A DNA stretch of 10,921 nucleotides, taken from contig JADHLU010000016.1 in NCBI GenBank assembly GCA_016780435.1, positions 1-10,921 of the forward strand. The letters are read 5' to 3'. This document shows positions 1-6,136 of the stretch, piece by piece. The notes under the pieces are model-generated. The model was given only the letters and a program-made list of their open reading frames with translations. It was not told the DNA's origin and did no database searches. This DNA is from Flavobacteriaceae bacterium (GTDB lineage: Bacteria > Bacteroidota > Bacteroidia > Flavobacteriales > Flavobacteriaceae). Within the stretch, counting starts at the first letter, position 1; the number at the start of each line of letters is the position of its first letter. A program made the position numbers and the translations under genes.

Positions 1-548
1 TAACTCAAAGTTTAACGCACTACGGAGACCTCATCGCCGCACAACTGAGCGATATCTATTTTGGAGAGGAAGAAGACGGCAATCTTGCTGCCCAAGTGCT
101 TAAGGTAGCCAAAAAGGCCAAGATGACCATTGCCAGTTGCGAAAGCTGCACGGGCGGAAGTATCGCGTCTGCCTTTACAGAAATTGCAGGTGCCTCAGCG
201 GTATTTGCCGCTGGTCTGGTTCCGTATCAAACGGACCAAAAAACAGCACTCTTAGGGGTAGATAGCGCGCTTATCGAAGCGCATTCTGTAGTTAGTGCGG
301 CAGTGGCAGAGGCCATGGCGCTTAATACCCGATTGAAGACTGGCGTCTCGATTGCCGTTTCAACTACGGGTAACGCAGGTCCGTCAAAAGGCGATTCAGA
401 TGAGCCTATTGGCACCGTGTTCATAGGCATTAGCACCGAGGCGCATACCTATGCCCAAAAGTTTATGTTTGGTAACCTTAGAGAACGGGTCATCGAAAAG
501 GCCAGTTTAAAAGCCTTAGAAATGCTTTACAGAGAAATTGTAAAATAA
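1..548 (+). CDS. cinA: CinA family protein, C-terminal half (5' end outside window)
   Basis: The reading frame is open from the left edge, so the gene begins upstream and only about 181 residues are visible. They contain the CinA C-terminal domain, which in PncC/CinA enzymes deamidates nicotinamide mononucleotide in cytoplasmic NAD salvage. Recognisable signatures are CESCTGG (the family's SCTGG active-site motif, bases about 135-155), GASAVFAAGLVPY, a VSAAVAEAMA segment matching the usual 'VSeevA.aMA', and a glycine-rich GNAGPSKG...EPIGTVFIG motif. Full-length CinA is about 410-420 residues with an N-terminal MoCF-like ADP-ribose pyrophosphatase domain, which would lie off the left edge. A GTG at base 96 is in frame but is not a credible start, because the frame upstream of it is open and CinA-like. 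The gene ends 74 bp before rpmB, which has its own promoter. Confidence 0.9.
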   Translation, partial: TQSLTHYGDLIAAQLSDIYFGEEEDGNLAAQVLKVAKKAKMTIASCESCTGGSIASAFTEIAGASAVFAAGLVPYQTDQKTALLGVDSALIEAHSVVSAAVAEAMALNTRLKTGVSIAVSTTGNAGPSKGDSDEPIGTVFIGISTEAHTYAQKFMFGNLRERVIEKASLKALEMLYREIVK

Positions 549-559
549 ATCGAGAGGGC

Positions 560-590
560 TTGGTCAAAATCAAGAAAACTACTACATTTG
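560..590 (+). promoter_or_regulatory. Bacteroidota-type promoter of the rpmB-rpmG-DUF4295 operon
   Basis: TTG at 560-562 and TACATTTG at 583-590 are separated by 20 bp. This matches the -33 TTG / -7 TAnnTTTG consensus of the Bacteroidota primary sigma factor. Transcription would start at about 594, giving rpmB a leader of roughly 29 nt. It is the only promoter in the window where both elements match at normal spacing. Confidence 0.75.
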
Positions 591-622
591 CACACTCTAA
601 AATCAGGTAAAACGCCCATACA

Positions 623-859
623 ATGTCAAAGATCTGTGAGGTTACTGGAAAGAAAGTGATGTTCGGTAACAATGTTTCGTTCTCGATCAACAAAACCAAA
701 CGTCGATTTGATGTGAACATAAGCAAGAAGCGTTTTTATGTTCCTGAAGAGGATAGATGGATTACCCTTAATGTTTCTTCAAAGGGAATCAAGGTTATTG
801 ATAAAAAAGGAATCTCTGAGGTTTTAAAAGAATCGAGAGAAAAAGGATTCATTAAATAA
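623..859 (+). CDS. rpmB: 50S ribosomal protein L28
   Basis: A 78-residue basic protein matching bL28 over its whole length. It starts MSKICEVTGKK, continues with GNNVSFSINKTKRRF, and has the conserved core RWITLNVSSKGIKVIDKKGI, closely paralleling E. coli L28. It is a structural component of the large ribosomal subunit. The start at 623 is supported by this conserved N-terminus. No Shine-Dalgarno sequence precedes it, as is normal in this phylum. It is the first gene of a three-gene ribosomal operon, 14 bp ahead of rpmG. Confidence 0.97.
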   Translation: MSKICEVTGKKVMFGNNVSFSINKTKRRFDVNISKKRFYVPEEDRWITLNVSSKGIKVIDKKGISEVLKESREKGFIK

Positions 860-873
860 ATCGTTAGTTCGCG

Positions 874-1056
874 ATGGCCAAAAAAGGAAATAGAGTTCAG
901 GTAATCCTCGAGTGCACAGAGCACAAGACATCGGGCATGCCTGGTACTTCACGTTACATTACCACTAAGAATAAGAAAAACACTCCCGATCGTTTAGAGA
1001 TGAAGAAGTTCAATCCGATTCTCAAGAAAATGACCGTTCACAAAGAAATCAAGTAA
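874..1056 (+). CDS. rpmG: 50S ribosomal protein L33
   Basis: A 60-residue basic protein of the bL33 family: [18 protein letters not shown] at the N-terminus, then [23 protein letters not shown], and a KEIK end. Only one cysteine (Cys14) is present, so this is the zinc-independent 'C-minus' form rather than the four-cysteine form. It belongs to the large ribosomal subunit. It lies 14 bp after rpmB and ends one base before the next start codon, so translation of the next gene is probably coupled to it. Confidence 0.96.
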   Translation: MAKKGNRVQVILECTEHKTSGMPGTSRYITTKNKKNTPDRLEMKKFNPILKKMTVHKEIK

Positions 1057-1057
1057 C

Positions 1058-1210
1058 ATGGCAAAGAAAACCGTTGCATCATTACAGACCAGTTCAAAAA
1101 GACTAACCAAGGCCATCAAAATGGTGCGCTCTCCAAAGACTGGAGCCTATACCTTTGTTGAGTCGGTAATGGCTCCAGAGCTGGTAAAAGAGTGGTTAGG
1201 AAATAAATAA
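1058..1210 (+). CDS. DUF4295 small basic protein, candidate Bacteroidota-specific ribosomal protein
   Basis: A 50-codon gene beginning MAKKTVASLQTSSKRL, followed by TKAIKMVRSPKTGAYTF and ending EWLGNK, stop at 1208-1210. It is strongly lysine/arginine-rich with a short acidic C-terminal helix. Sequence and position identify it as the DUF4295 family, which is found directly after rpmG in Bacteroidota. Only one base separates it from the rpmG stop, and a strong terminator follows 19 bp later, so it is the last gene of the ribosomal operon. From memory, a new large-subunit protein named bL38 was reported in the Flavobacterium johnsoniae 70S structure, and this family is a good candidate for it. 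That equation is my inference. The coding call is firm; the molecular role is less so. Confidence 0.9.
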   Translation: MAKKTVASLQTSSKRLTKAIKMVRSPKTGAYTFVESVMAPELVKEWLGNK

Positions 1211-1229
1211 CCTCTTATATAAGTCTTAC

Positions 1230-1256
1230 AAAAAGCCGCATTCTGCGGCTTTTTTT
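1230..1256 (+). terminator. Intrinsic terminator after the ribosomal operon
   Basis: A perfect hairpin, AGCCGCA / TGCGGCT with loop TTC, is flanked by an A-run on the left and seven Ts (1250-1256) on the right. The A and T runs can extend the stem, so it might also work weakly in reverse, but no minus-strand gene ends here. It lies 19 bp after the DUF4295 stop. Confidence 0.92.
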
Positions 1257-1270
1257 ATGGCTTGAACAAT

Positions 1271-1278
1271 TAGATTTG
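1271..1278 (+). promoter_or_regulatory. -7 promoter box immediately upstream of ftsY
   Basis: TAGATTTG is an exact match to TAnnTTTG, followed by CAC as at the rpmB promoter. It ends 4 bp before the ftsY ATG at 1283. No TTG exists at the usual 17-23 bp upstream distance, because that region is occupied by the terminator. If used, transcription would start at or within a base or two of the ATG. Confidence 0.6.
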
Positions 1279-1282
1279 CACT

Positions 1283-2224
1283 ATGGGATGGTTCGATGCC
1301 TTTAAGAAAAAACAAGAGCCCGAGAAACTAGCTGAGGGTCTAGAGAAGACTAAAAAAAGTTTATTCTCCAAAATTGCGGTTGCCGTTGCGGGCCGTTCAA
1401 CGGTTGATGCCGATACCCTTGACGCCCTTGAAGAACAGCTTATTGCCTCCGATGTAGGGGTACATACCACGCTTAAGATCATCGAGCGCATAGAAGAGCG
1501 TGTGGCCCAAGACAAATATTTGGGCGCAGATGATTTGCAGCGGCTGCTTAAAGAAGAGATCAAGGGCCTGCTCAGCGATGCTGGTCAACATCACTTTAAA
1601 GCCACACAGGGTCCTTATGTTGTTTTGGTGGTTGGAGTGAACGGGGTGGGCAAGACGACCACCATCGGAAAACTAGCACATCAGCTTACCCAAGAAGGCA
1701 AAAAGGTCATGGTGGGTGCCGCCGACACCTTTAGGGCTGCAGCTGTTGATCAACTTCAGGTATGGGCCGATAGAGCCAAAGTTCCTTTGGTGCGCATGCA
1801 AGAAGGGGCCGATCCGGCCTCTGTAGCCTATGAGTCTGTGGTGCGCGCCGTAAAAGAAGAGGTAGATGTACTGTTTGTAGACACCGCGGGTAGGCTGCAC
1901 AATAAGGTTAATCTCATGAATGAGCTTTCCAAGATTAAGCGGGTAATGGGCAAGGTGCTAGACGGATCTCCACATGAGGTCATGCTGGTTCTCGATGGCT
2001 CTACCGGCCAAAACGCATTCGAGCAGGCCCGTCAATTCACCGCGGCCACAGAGGTCAATTCGCTTACGGTAACTAAGCTAGACGGATCGGCCAAAGGAGG
2101 AGTGGTCTTGGGCATCTCAGATCAATTCACCATTCCTGTTCGGTTTATCGGTCTAGGTGAAGGAATAGAAGATTTACGCGTGTTTGATAAAGAGGCCTTT
2201 GTCGATGCTCTTTTTGAGGAATAA
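1283..2224 (+). CDS. ftsY: Signal recognition particle receptor FtsY
   Basis: A 313-residue SRP-receptor GTPase that docks ribosome-SRP complexes at the inner membrane for co-translational membrane insertion. The start MGWFDAFKKK is typical of short FtsY proteins lacking the long acidic A domain of E. coli. A helical N domain covers about residues 20-105. The G domain shows the P-loop GVNGVGKTTT at 118-127, the insertion motif DTFRAAAVDQL, DTAGR at 200-204, TKLDG (G4) at 264-268, and the closing GLGEGIEDLRVFD. All GTPase motifs are intact. It follows a strong terminator, so it needs its own promoter, and rimO starts 5 bp after its stop, suggesting co-transcription. Confidence 0.97.
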   Translation: MGWFDAFKKKQEPEKLAEGLEKTKKSLFSKIAVAVAGRSTVDADTLDALEEQLIASDVGVHTTLKIIERIEERVAQDKYLGADDLQRLLKEEIKGLLSDAGQHHFKATQGPYVVLVVGVNGVGKTTTIGKLAHQLTQEGKKVMVGAADTFRAAAVDQLQVWADRAKVPLVRMQEGADPASVAYESVVRAVKEEVDVLFVDTAGRLHNKVNLMNELSKIKRVMGKVLDGSPHEVMLVLDGSTGQNAFEQARQFTAATEVNSLTVTKLDGSAKGGVVLGISDQFTIPVRFIGLGEGIEDLRVFDKEAFVDALFEE

Positions 2225-2229
2225 AAGCT

Positions 2230-3540
2230 ATGAGAACCAAATCACTTAAGTCAAAGACTATTAATGTGGTCACCCTAGGGTGCAGCAAAAATTTATACGA
2301 TTCAGAGGTACTGAGCGGGCAGTTAAAGGCCTCTGGTAAAGAAGTCGTTCATGAAGGAAGTGGGGAGGTCGTTGTGATTAACACCTGTGGATTTATCGCC
2401 AACGCCAAGCAAGAAAGCATTGATACGATTCTGCATTTTGTCGATCAGAAACGAAAGGGTTTAGTAGAGAAGGTCTACGTTACCGGTTGCCTCAGTGAGC
2501 GCTACCAGTCAGACTTAGAGCAGGAAATACCTGATGTTGATCGCTATTTTGGCACACAGCACCTCACGCATTTATTAAAAGAATTAGGCGCTGACTACAA
2601 GCACGAATTGCTTGGAGAGCGGGTGATGAGCACACCCACGCATTACGCCTATTTGAAGATTTCTGAGGGTTGTGATAGGCCCTGCTCGTTTTGCGCCATT
2701 CCGCTCATGCGCGGCAAACACCGTTCAAAGCCCATTGAAGAGCTCGTTAGAGAGGCCGAAATTTTGGCTTCCAAAGGGGTGAAAGAGCTTATTTTAATCG
2801 CTCAAGACCTGACCTATTACGGTTTAGATATTTACAAGAAAAGAGAATTAGCGGCTTTGCTAAAGGCCTTGGTGGCCGTTGAGGGCGTTGAGTGGATTCG
2901 ACTGCATTACGCGTTTCCGACCGGATTTCCTGAGGATGTTTTAGACGTCATACGAGAAGAGCCTAAGGTGTGTAACTACATCGACATTCCCTTACAGCAC
3001 ATTTCGGATCGGGTTTTAAAAAGTATGCGTCGCGGAACCACGCACGCCAAGACCGACGCGCTGATTACTCAGTTCAGAGAAAAGGTGCCGAACATGGCCA
3101 TTCGCACCACTTTGATTGTGGGCTATCCGGGAGAAGATCTAGCCGATTTTGAAGAGCTAAAAGCTTGGGTTAAGGCATCTCGCTTTGACCGACTGGGTTG
3201 TTTCACCTATTCTCACGAAGAAAACACACATGCCTACGCCCTTACCGACGATGTCGATCAAGAAGAAAAGGAGCGACGGGCGGCCGAAATTATGGAACTG
3301 CAGTCTCAGATTTCATGGGAACTCAATCAAGAAAAGGTAGGTAAGCGCTTCAGGTGCTTGATCGATCGCTACGAAGACGGATACTTTGTTGCGCGCACTG
3401 AATTTGACTCTCCTGACGTAGACAACACCGTACTCATCGATGCCGCCAAAACCTACCTTACCGTAGGCTCATTCGTCTGGGTTGAAATTGTAGAGGCCAG
3501 TGATTTTGATCTTTATGCACGCGTAGTCGAAGGCTTATAG
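2230..3540 (+). CDS. rimO: Ribosomal protein S12 methylthiotransferase RimO
   Basis: A 436-residue radical-SAM enzyme that adds a methylthio group to the conserved aspartate of ribosomal protein S12. The N-terminal UPF0004 domain carries its cluster cysteines at Cys18 (TLGCSKN), Cys53 (INTCGFI) and Cys87 (TGCLSERY). The radical-SAM CxxxCxxC motif is at Cys148, Cys152 and Cys155 (SEGCDRPCSFC). Other supporting motifs are PLMRGKHRSKP, DIPLQHISDRVLKSMRRG and RTTLIVGYPGE. A TRAM RNA-binding domain fills about residues 365-436. The N-terminal sequence VVTLGCSKNLYDSEVLSG favours RimO over the related tRNA enzyme MiaB. It is translated just after ftsY, and its stop codon lies inside the 3' end of the opposing small gene. 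Confidence 0.96.
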   Translation: MRTKSLKSKTINVVTLGCSKNLYDSEVLSGQLKASGKEVVHEGSGEVVVINTCGFIANAKQESIDTILHFVDQKRKGLVEKVYVTGCLSERYQSDLEQEIPDVDRYFGTQHLTHLLKELGADYKHELLGERVMSTPTHYAYLKISEGCDRPCSFCAIPLMRGKHRSKPIEELVREAEILASKGVKELILIAQDLTYYGLDIYKKRELAALLKALVAVEGVEWIRLHYAFPTGFPEDVLDVIREEPKVCNYIDIPLQHISDRVLKSMRRGTTHAKTDALITQFREKVPNMAIRTTLIVGYPGEDLADFEELKAWVKASRFDRLGCFTYSHEENTHAYALTDDVDQEEKERRAAEIMELQSQISWELNQEKVGKRFRCLIDRYEDGYFVARTEFDSPDVDNTVLIDAAKTYLTVGSFVWVEIVEASDFDLYARVVEGL

Positions 3541-3780
3541 ATAAACTCCTCTGTGGGGTTTTAACGCGCTTTTGAGAGCTTCTAGCTGAGATTCATCAAT
3601 GTTCAAGGTGCAGCTATACCAGAATTCTTGGTTTTGGATGACGGCGACTTGATTGTGGGCAGCTCGATCCGTGTAGGAGGCTAAAAATTCTTCTAAGTGT
3701 TTCTGATAGTGCTCAGCCGTGTGTGGGGCTTCAGGTCCTCTAAAATCCCAAATCAATTGAATGGCTCTCGAATCACTCAT
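3535..3780 (-). CDS. Small conserved-looking hypothetical protein
   Basis: An 81-residue soluble protein with no signal peptide or membrane segment. It begins MSDSRAIQLIWDFRGPEAPHTAEHY and ends KPHRGVYL. The LIWDFRGP...TAEHH/Y-type opening and the KPHRG ending are, from memory, shared by short uncharacterised proteins of marine Bacteroidota, but I cannot name a family or function. In between are a helix-like HLEEFLASYTDRAAHN segment and a strand-rich QVAVIQNQEFWYSCTLNI stretch, compatible with a small alpha/beta ferredoxin-like fold (inference). A TAnnTTTG box lies 43 bp upstream on the minus strand. Its last six bases overlap the end of rimO, tail to tail. The amino-acid composition and promoter make it a believable gene rather than a chance frame. 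Confidence 0.78.
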   Translation of the reverse strand: MSDSRAIQLIWDFRGPEAPHTAEHYQKHLEEFLASYTDRAAHNQVAVIQNQEFWYSCTLNIDESQLEALKSALKPHRGVYL

Positions 3781-3822
3781 AGCGGTTTACTGCGTTTGCG
3801 AAAATTCTGTTAACTGCAGATC

Positions 3823-3830
3823 CAAAGGTA
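3823..3830 (-). promoter_or_regulatory. -7 promoter box for the minus-strand small gene
   Basis: Read on the minus strand this is TACCTTTG, an exact TAnnTTTG match. It would start transcription near 3819, leaving a leader of about 39 nt before the ATG at 3780. No TTG is seen at the expected -33 distance. Together with the plus-strand box at 3852-3859 it makes the 83-bp gap a divergent promoter region. Confidence 0.5.
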
Positions 3831-3851
3831 AGCAGAACCCTTAGTTTGTGC

Positions 3852-3859
3852 TATTTTTG
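3852..3859 (+). promoter_or_regulatory. -7 promoter box immediately upstream of the SurA-N-like lipoprotein gene
   Basis: TATTTTTG matches TAnnTTTG and ends 4 bp before the ATG at 3864, the same geometry as at ftsY. No TTG occurs 17-23 bp upstream. Transcription from it would begin at about the start codon. Confidence 0.5.
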
Positions 3860-3863
3860 AGCT

Positions 3864-4736
3864 ATGCACATTAAAGCATACATACGGTATTTGGTGGTCT
3901 TTTTAGTCCTTTTCGGGCTGCATTCATGCCAGTTGTTTGTGTCAACAGAGCCCAACAAAGAGGCTGTGGCTCGTGTGGGACGGTCTTTTCTTTATGCCGC
4001 TGACTTACCCGATTTTAGCTATCTTTCAGACAGTCAAGCGATTAAAGAGGCCAAGGATCGCTATATTGAAGACTGGGCTATAAAGCAGCTCATGTTTCAG
4101 AATGCCCTTACCAACTTGCCCGAAGACGTGCAGTGGCAGCTCAATCAGCTCGTAGAAAACTACCGCACTGACCTGTATACCAAGTCGTACTTTGATCTTA
4201 TTTCTTTTGATCCGACCGATACCGTGATTAGCGAAGAAGAGCTTCAGCTGCTGTATGAGCGCGAGCAGCAGAGCCTGTTACTCGACCAAGACCTTGTGAA
4301 GCTGAGATACATAGCACTTAACCAATCGTACAGTAAGCCCGACGAGGTAATGAATCGCTTTAAGCGGTACAATGAAGAAGATCAGCGCTTTATAGATTCA
4401 CTAGGGCGACACAACTACCTGAAAGATGTGCAGCTCAACGATTCTGTTTGGCTGAAGAGCTCGGCGATCGCCAAGAGAATTAACCCCATAACCTACCAGA
4501 ATGTAGCCGATTACCTGCAGGCCTATCAGTTTTTTGACATACGCGACAGTACCGGGTTTTACTTCGGACAGGTCTTAGATACGCGAAAAAAAGGCGATAT
4601 TGCGCCTTACACTTTCGCCCTTATTGAACTCAAACAAATTGTACAAAATAGAAAGCGATTCGAGCGTCTAGAGCGCCAAAAACAAGGTATGGTCAGCGAG
4701 GCCATCCGCAAAAACACCTATGAAACCTATGAATAG
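3864..4736 (+). CDS. Lipoprotein with SurA-like N-terminal domain, no prolyl isomerase domain seen
   Basis: A 290-residue exported protein. Residues 5-21 are hydrophobic and end in LHSC, so Cys22 is the probable lipidation site (signal peptidase II). Directly after it, EAVARVGRSFLYAADL (33-48) resembles the opening of SurA/PrsA-type chaperones ('vARVGd..l...dL'), and the next 100 residues are helix-rich with YIEDWAIKQLMFQNA, like the SurA N domain. I find no parvulin signature (no HILL/GG...F/GYH pattern). The second half is charged, helical and without a recognised domain. It overlaps the start of the SurA-like gene by 8-17 nt, so the two are almost certainly co-translated. They probably work together on outer-membrane protein folding (inference from neighbour and N-terminal similarity). 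Its own annotation in databases is likely 'hypothetical' or 'peptidylprolyl isomerase family'. Confidence 0.85.
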   Translation: MHIKAYIRYLVVFLVLFGLHSCQLFVSTEPNKEAVARVGRSFLYAADLPDFSYLSDSQAIKEAKDRYIEDWAIKQLMFQNALTNLPEDVQWQLNQLVENYRTDLYTKSYFDLISFDPTDTVISEEELQLLYEREQQSLLLDQDLVKLRYIALNQSYSKPDEVMNRFKRYNEEDQRFIDSLGRHNYLKDVQLNDSVWLKSSAIAKRINPITYQNVADYLQAYQFFDIRDSTGFYFGQVLDTRKKGDIAPYTFALIELKQIVQNRKRFERLERQKQGMVSEAIRKNTYETYE

Positions 4737-6096
4737 ATTTATAACTCTTATAGTTGCCTTACTGCTGTCAAATCAGTTCTTTTTCGCACAAGGAACCTCA
4801 GCGTCTAAACGCATTAAAATAGACGGAGTCGTTTCGGTGATCGGAGACTTTGTCATTCTAGAATCGGATGTCGAAAAGCTCAAAGCCGATATCGAGAATC
4901 AAGGCGGAGAGCTGGGAGAGATCTCGGAGTGTCAATTGCTCGGTAAATTAATGGAAGACCGACTCTTTGCGCATCACGCCGTTCAAGACAGTTTACTCGT
5001 CTCTGATGCAGAGGTTAATCAAATGGGCGACATGCAGATTCAGCAGCTCTCTCGTCAGATAGGTTCTGTTGAAAAGGTACTTGAGTTCTACAACAAGCCA
5101 GACCTGCGAACCTTTAAAGACGAGCTCTACGAGATCAACCGATTGCGCATGTTGGCCGATAAGATGCGCAGTGACATCGTCGATGAAATTGAGATCACCC
5201 CTGAAGAGGTGAGACAGTTTTTTTACAGTATACCGATCACTAAACGCCCTGTGTTCGGAGCTGAACTAGAGATTGCTCAAATCGTAAAGCAGCCCAAGCC
5301 TGCAGAAGAAGAGAAGTTGCGCATTGTACAGCGCCTCGAGCAGATGAAGCAAGACGTGGAAGAGAACGGAGCGAGTTTTAGTGTAAAGGCCATTTTGTAT
5401 TCACAAGATCCGGGTTCAAAACCCAATGGCGGGTTTTACACCATGAATCGGGAGACTCCTTTTGTTAAAGAGTTCAAAGACGTGGCCTTTTCACTGCGCG
5501 AGGGAGAGATCTCTGACCCTTTTGAGACTGACTTTGGCTATCATATCATTTTGATAGAGAAGATCCGTGGTCAAGAGGTTGACTTGAGACACGTTTTACT
5601 CACCCCCGAGATATCCAATGATCAAGTGGAGGCCGCTAAGCAGCAGTTAGACAGCATTCGCACCGAAATATTGGCGGGTACAATTACCTTCGAAGAGGCT
5701 GCTCGTCAGTTTTCAGATGAGAAAGAAACCAAGTTCGACGGAGGGGTCTTGCGCAATCCGCAAGACTACAGCGCGCGCTTTGAGCTGACCAATATGGATC
5801 CAGTGCTGTACAACCAAGTTGCCTCGCTAAGAGATGGGCAAATATCGCAGCCCATTAAAGAAGAAGATCAGCGCGGAGGTCCGCCAAAATTTAAGATCAT
5901 GCGCGTCAGCAATCGCTACAACGAGCACATGGCTGACTTTGCCAGAGACTACGTCAAGATTAAAGACCTAGCGCTTTCAGATAAGGAGCGTCGCACCATT
6001 GAGAAGTGGATCGCCAAACAGATTGAGTCTACCTTTATTCAGATCAATGATGCCCGAAAAGACTGTGACTTTGCGAGCAATTGGCTAAAGAATTAA
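4720..6096 (+). CDS. surA: SurA-like periplasmic chaperone / peptidyl-prolyl cis-trans isomerase
   Basis: A 458-residue secreted protein; E. coli SurA is 428. A signal peptide covers about residues 1-24 (hydrophobic ITLIVALLLSNQFFF, cleavage probably after AQ). The SurA N domain follows: DGVVSVIGDFVILESDVEKL, then a helical region to about 175. Two parvulin domains follow. The first is about 178-285 (AELEIAQIV ... GGFYTMNRETPFVKEFKDVAFSL ... FGYHIILIEKI). The second is about 288-396 (VDLRHVLLTPE ... FSDEKETKFDGGVL ... FKIMRV) and is more divergent at its end. SurA escorts unfolded outer-membrane proteins across the periplasm. ATG codons at 4720 and 4729 are both possible starts; the second leaves an ATGAATAG overlap of 8 nt with the lipoprotein stop. 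Either way the pair forms one translational unit. Confidence 0.92.
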   Translation: MKPMNRFITLIVALLLSNQFFFAQGTSASKRIKIDGVVSVIGDFVILESDVEKLKADIENQGGELGEISECQLLGKLMEDRLFAHHAVQDSLLVSDAEVNQMGDMQIQQLSRQIGSVEKVLEFYNKPDLRTFKDELYEINRLRMLADKMRSDIVDEIEITPEEVRQFFYSIPITKRPVFGAELEIAQIVKQPKPAEEEKLRIVQRLEQMKQDVEENGASFSVKAILYSQDPGSKPNGGFYTMNRETPFVKEFKDVAFSLREGEISDPFETDFGYHIILIEKIRGQEVDLRHVLLTPEISNDQVEAAKQQLDSIRTEILAGTITFEEAARQFSDEKETKFDGGVLRNPQDYSARFELTNMDPVLYNQVASLRDGQISQPIKEEDQRGGPPKFKIMRVSNRYNEHMADFARDYVKIKDLALSDKERRTIEKWIAKQIESTFIQINDARKDCDFASNWLKN

Positions 6097-6108
6097 TGCG
6101 CTTCTTCG

Positions 6109-6116
6109 TAAATTTA
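6109..6116 (+). promoter_or_regulatory. Possible -7 promoter box for aconitase
   Basis: TAAATTTA is one base off TAnnTTTG and is followed by CAC, as at the rpmB and ftsY boxes. The nearest TTG (6081-6083) is 25 bp away, longer than usual. It would give a leader of about 17 nt. The 40-bp gap after surA contains no terminator, so readthrough is also possible. Confidence 0.35.
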
Positions 6117-6136
6117 CACCCTAACTAATCGATACT

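Noticed and set aside
1..95. A separate short gene starting at the GTG at 96 with a non-coding stretch before it
   Set aside because: The frame is open back to base 3 and encodes sequence compatible with the CinA linker, so this is one gene cut by the left edge.
559..574. Short inverted repeat CTTGGT / ATCAAG after cinA, considered as a terminator or operator
   Set aside because: The stem is only 6 bp with one G-T pair and is followed by AAAAC rather than a T-run. It overlaps the -33 element of the rpmB promoter, and nothing else supports an operator.
2216..2220. GAGGA nine bases before the rimO ATG, a possible Shine-Dalgarno site
   Set aside because: It is part of the final Glu codons of ftsY (FEE stop). 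The other starts in the window lack such sites, so it is probably coincidental.
4463..4472. GGCGATCGCC here and GCGATCGC at 7562-7569, resembling the HIP1 palindrome of cyanobacteria
   Set aside because: Only two copies in about 11 kb, both in coding DNA with GATCG-rich codons, and the gene content is clearly not cyanobacterial.
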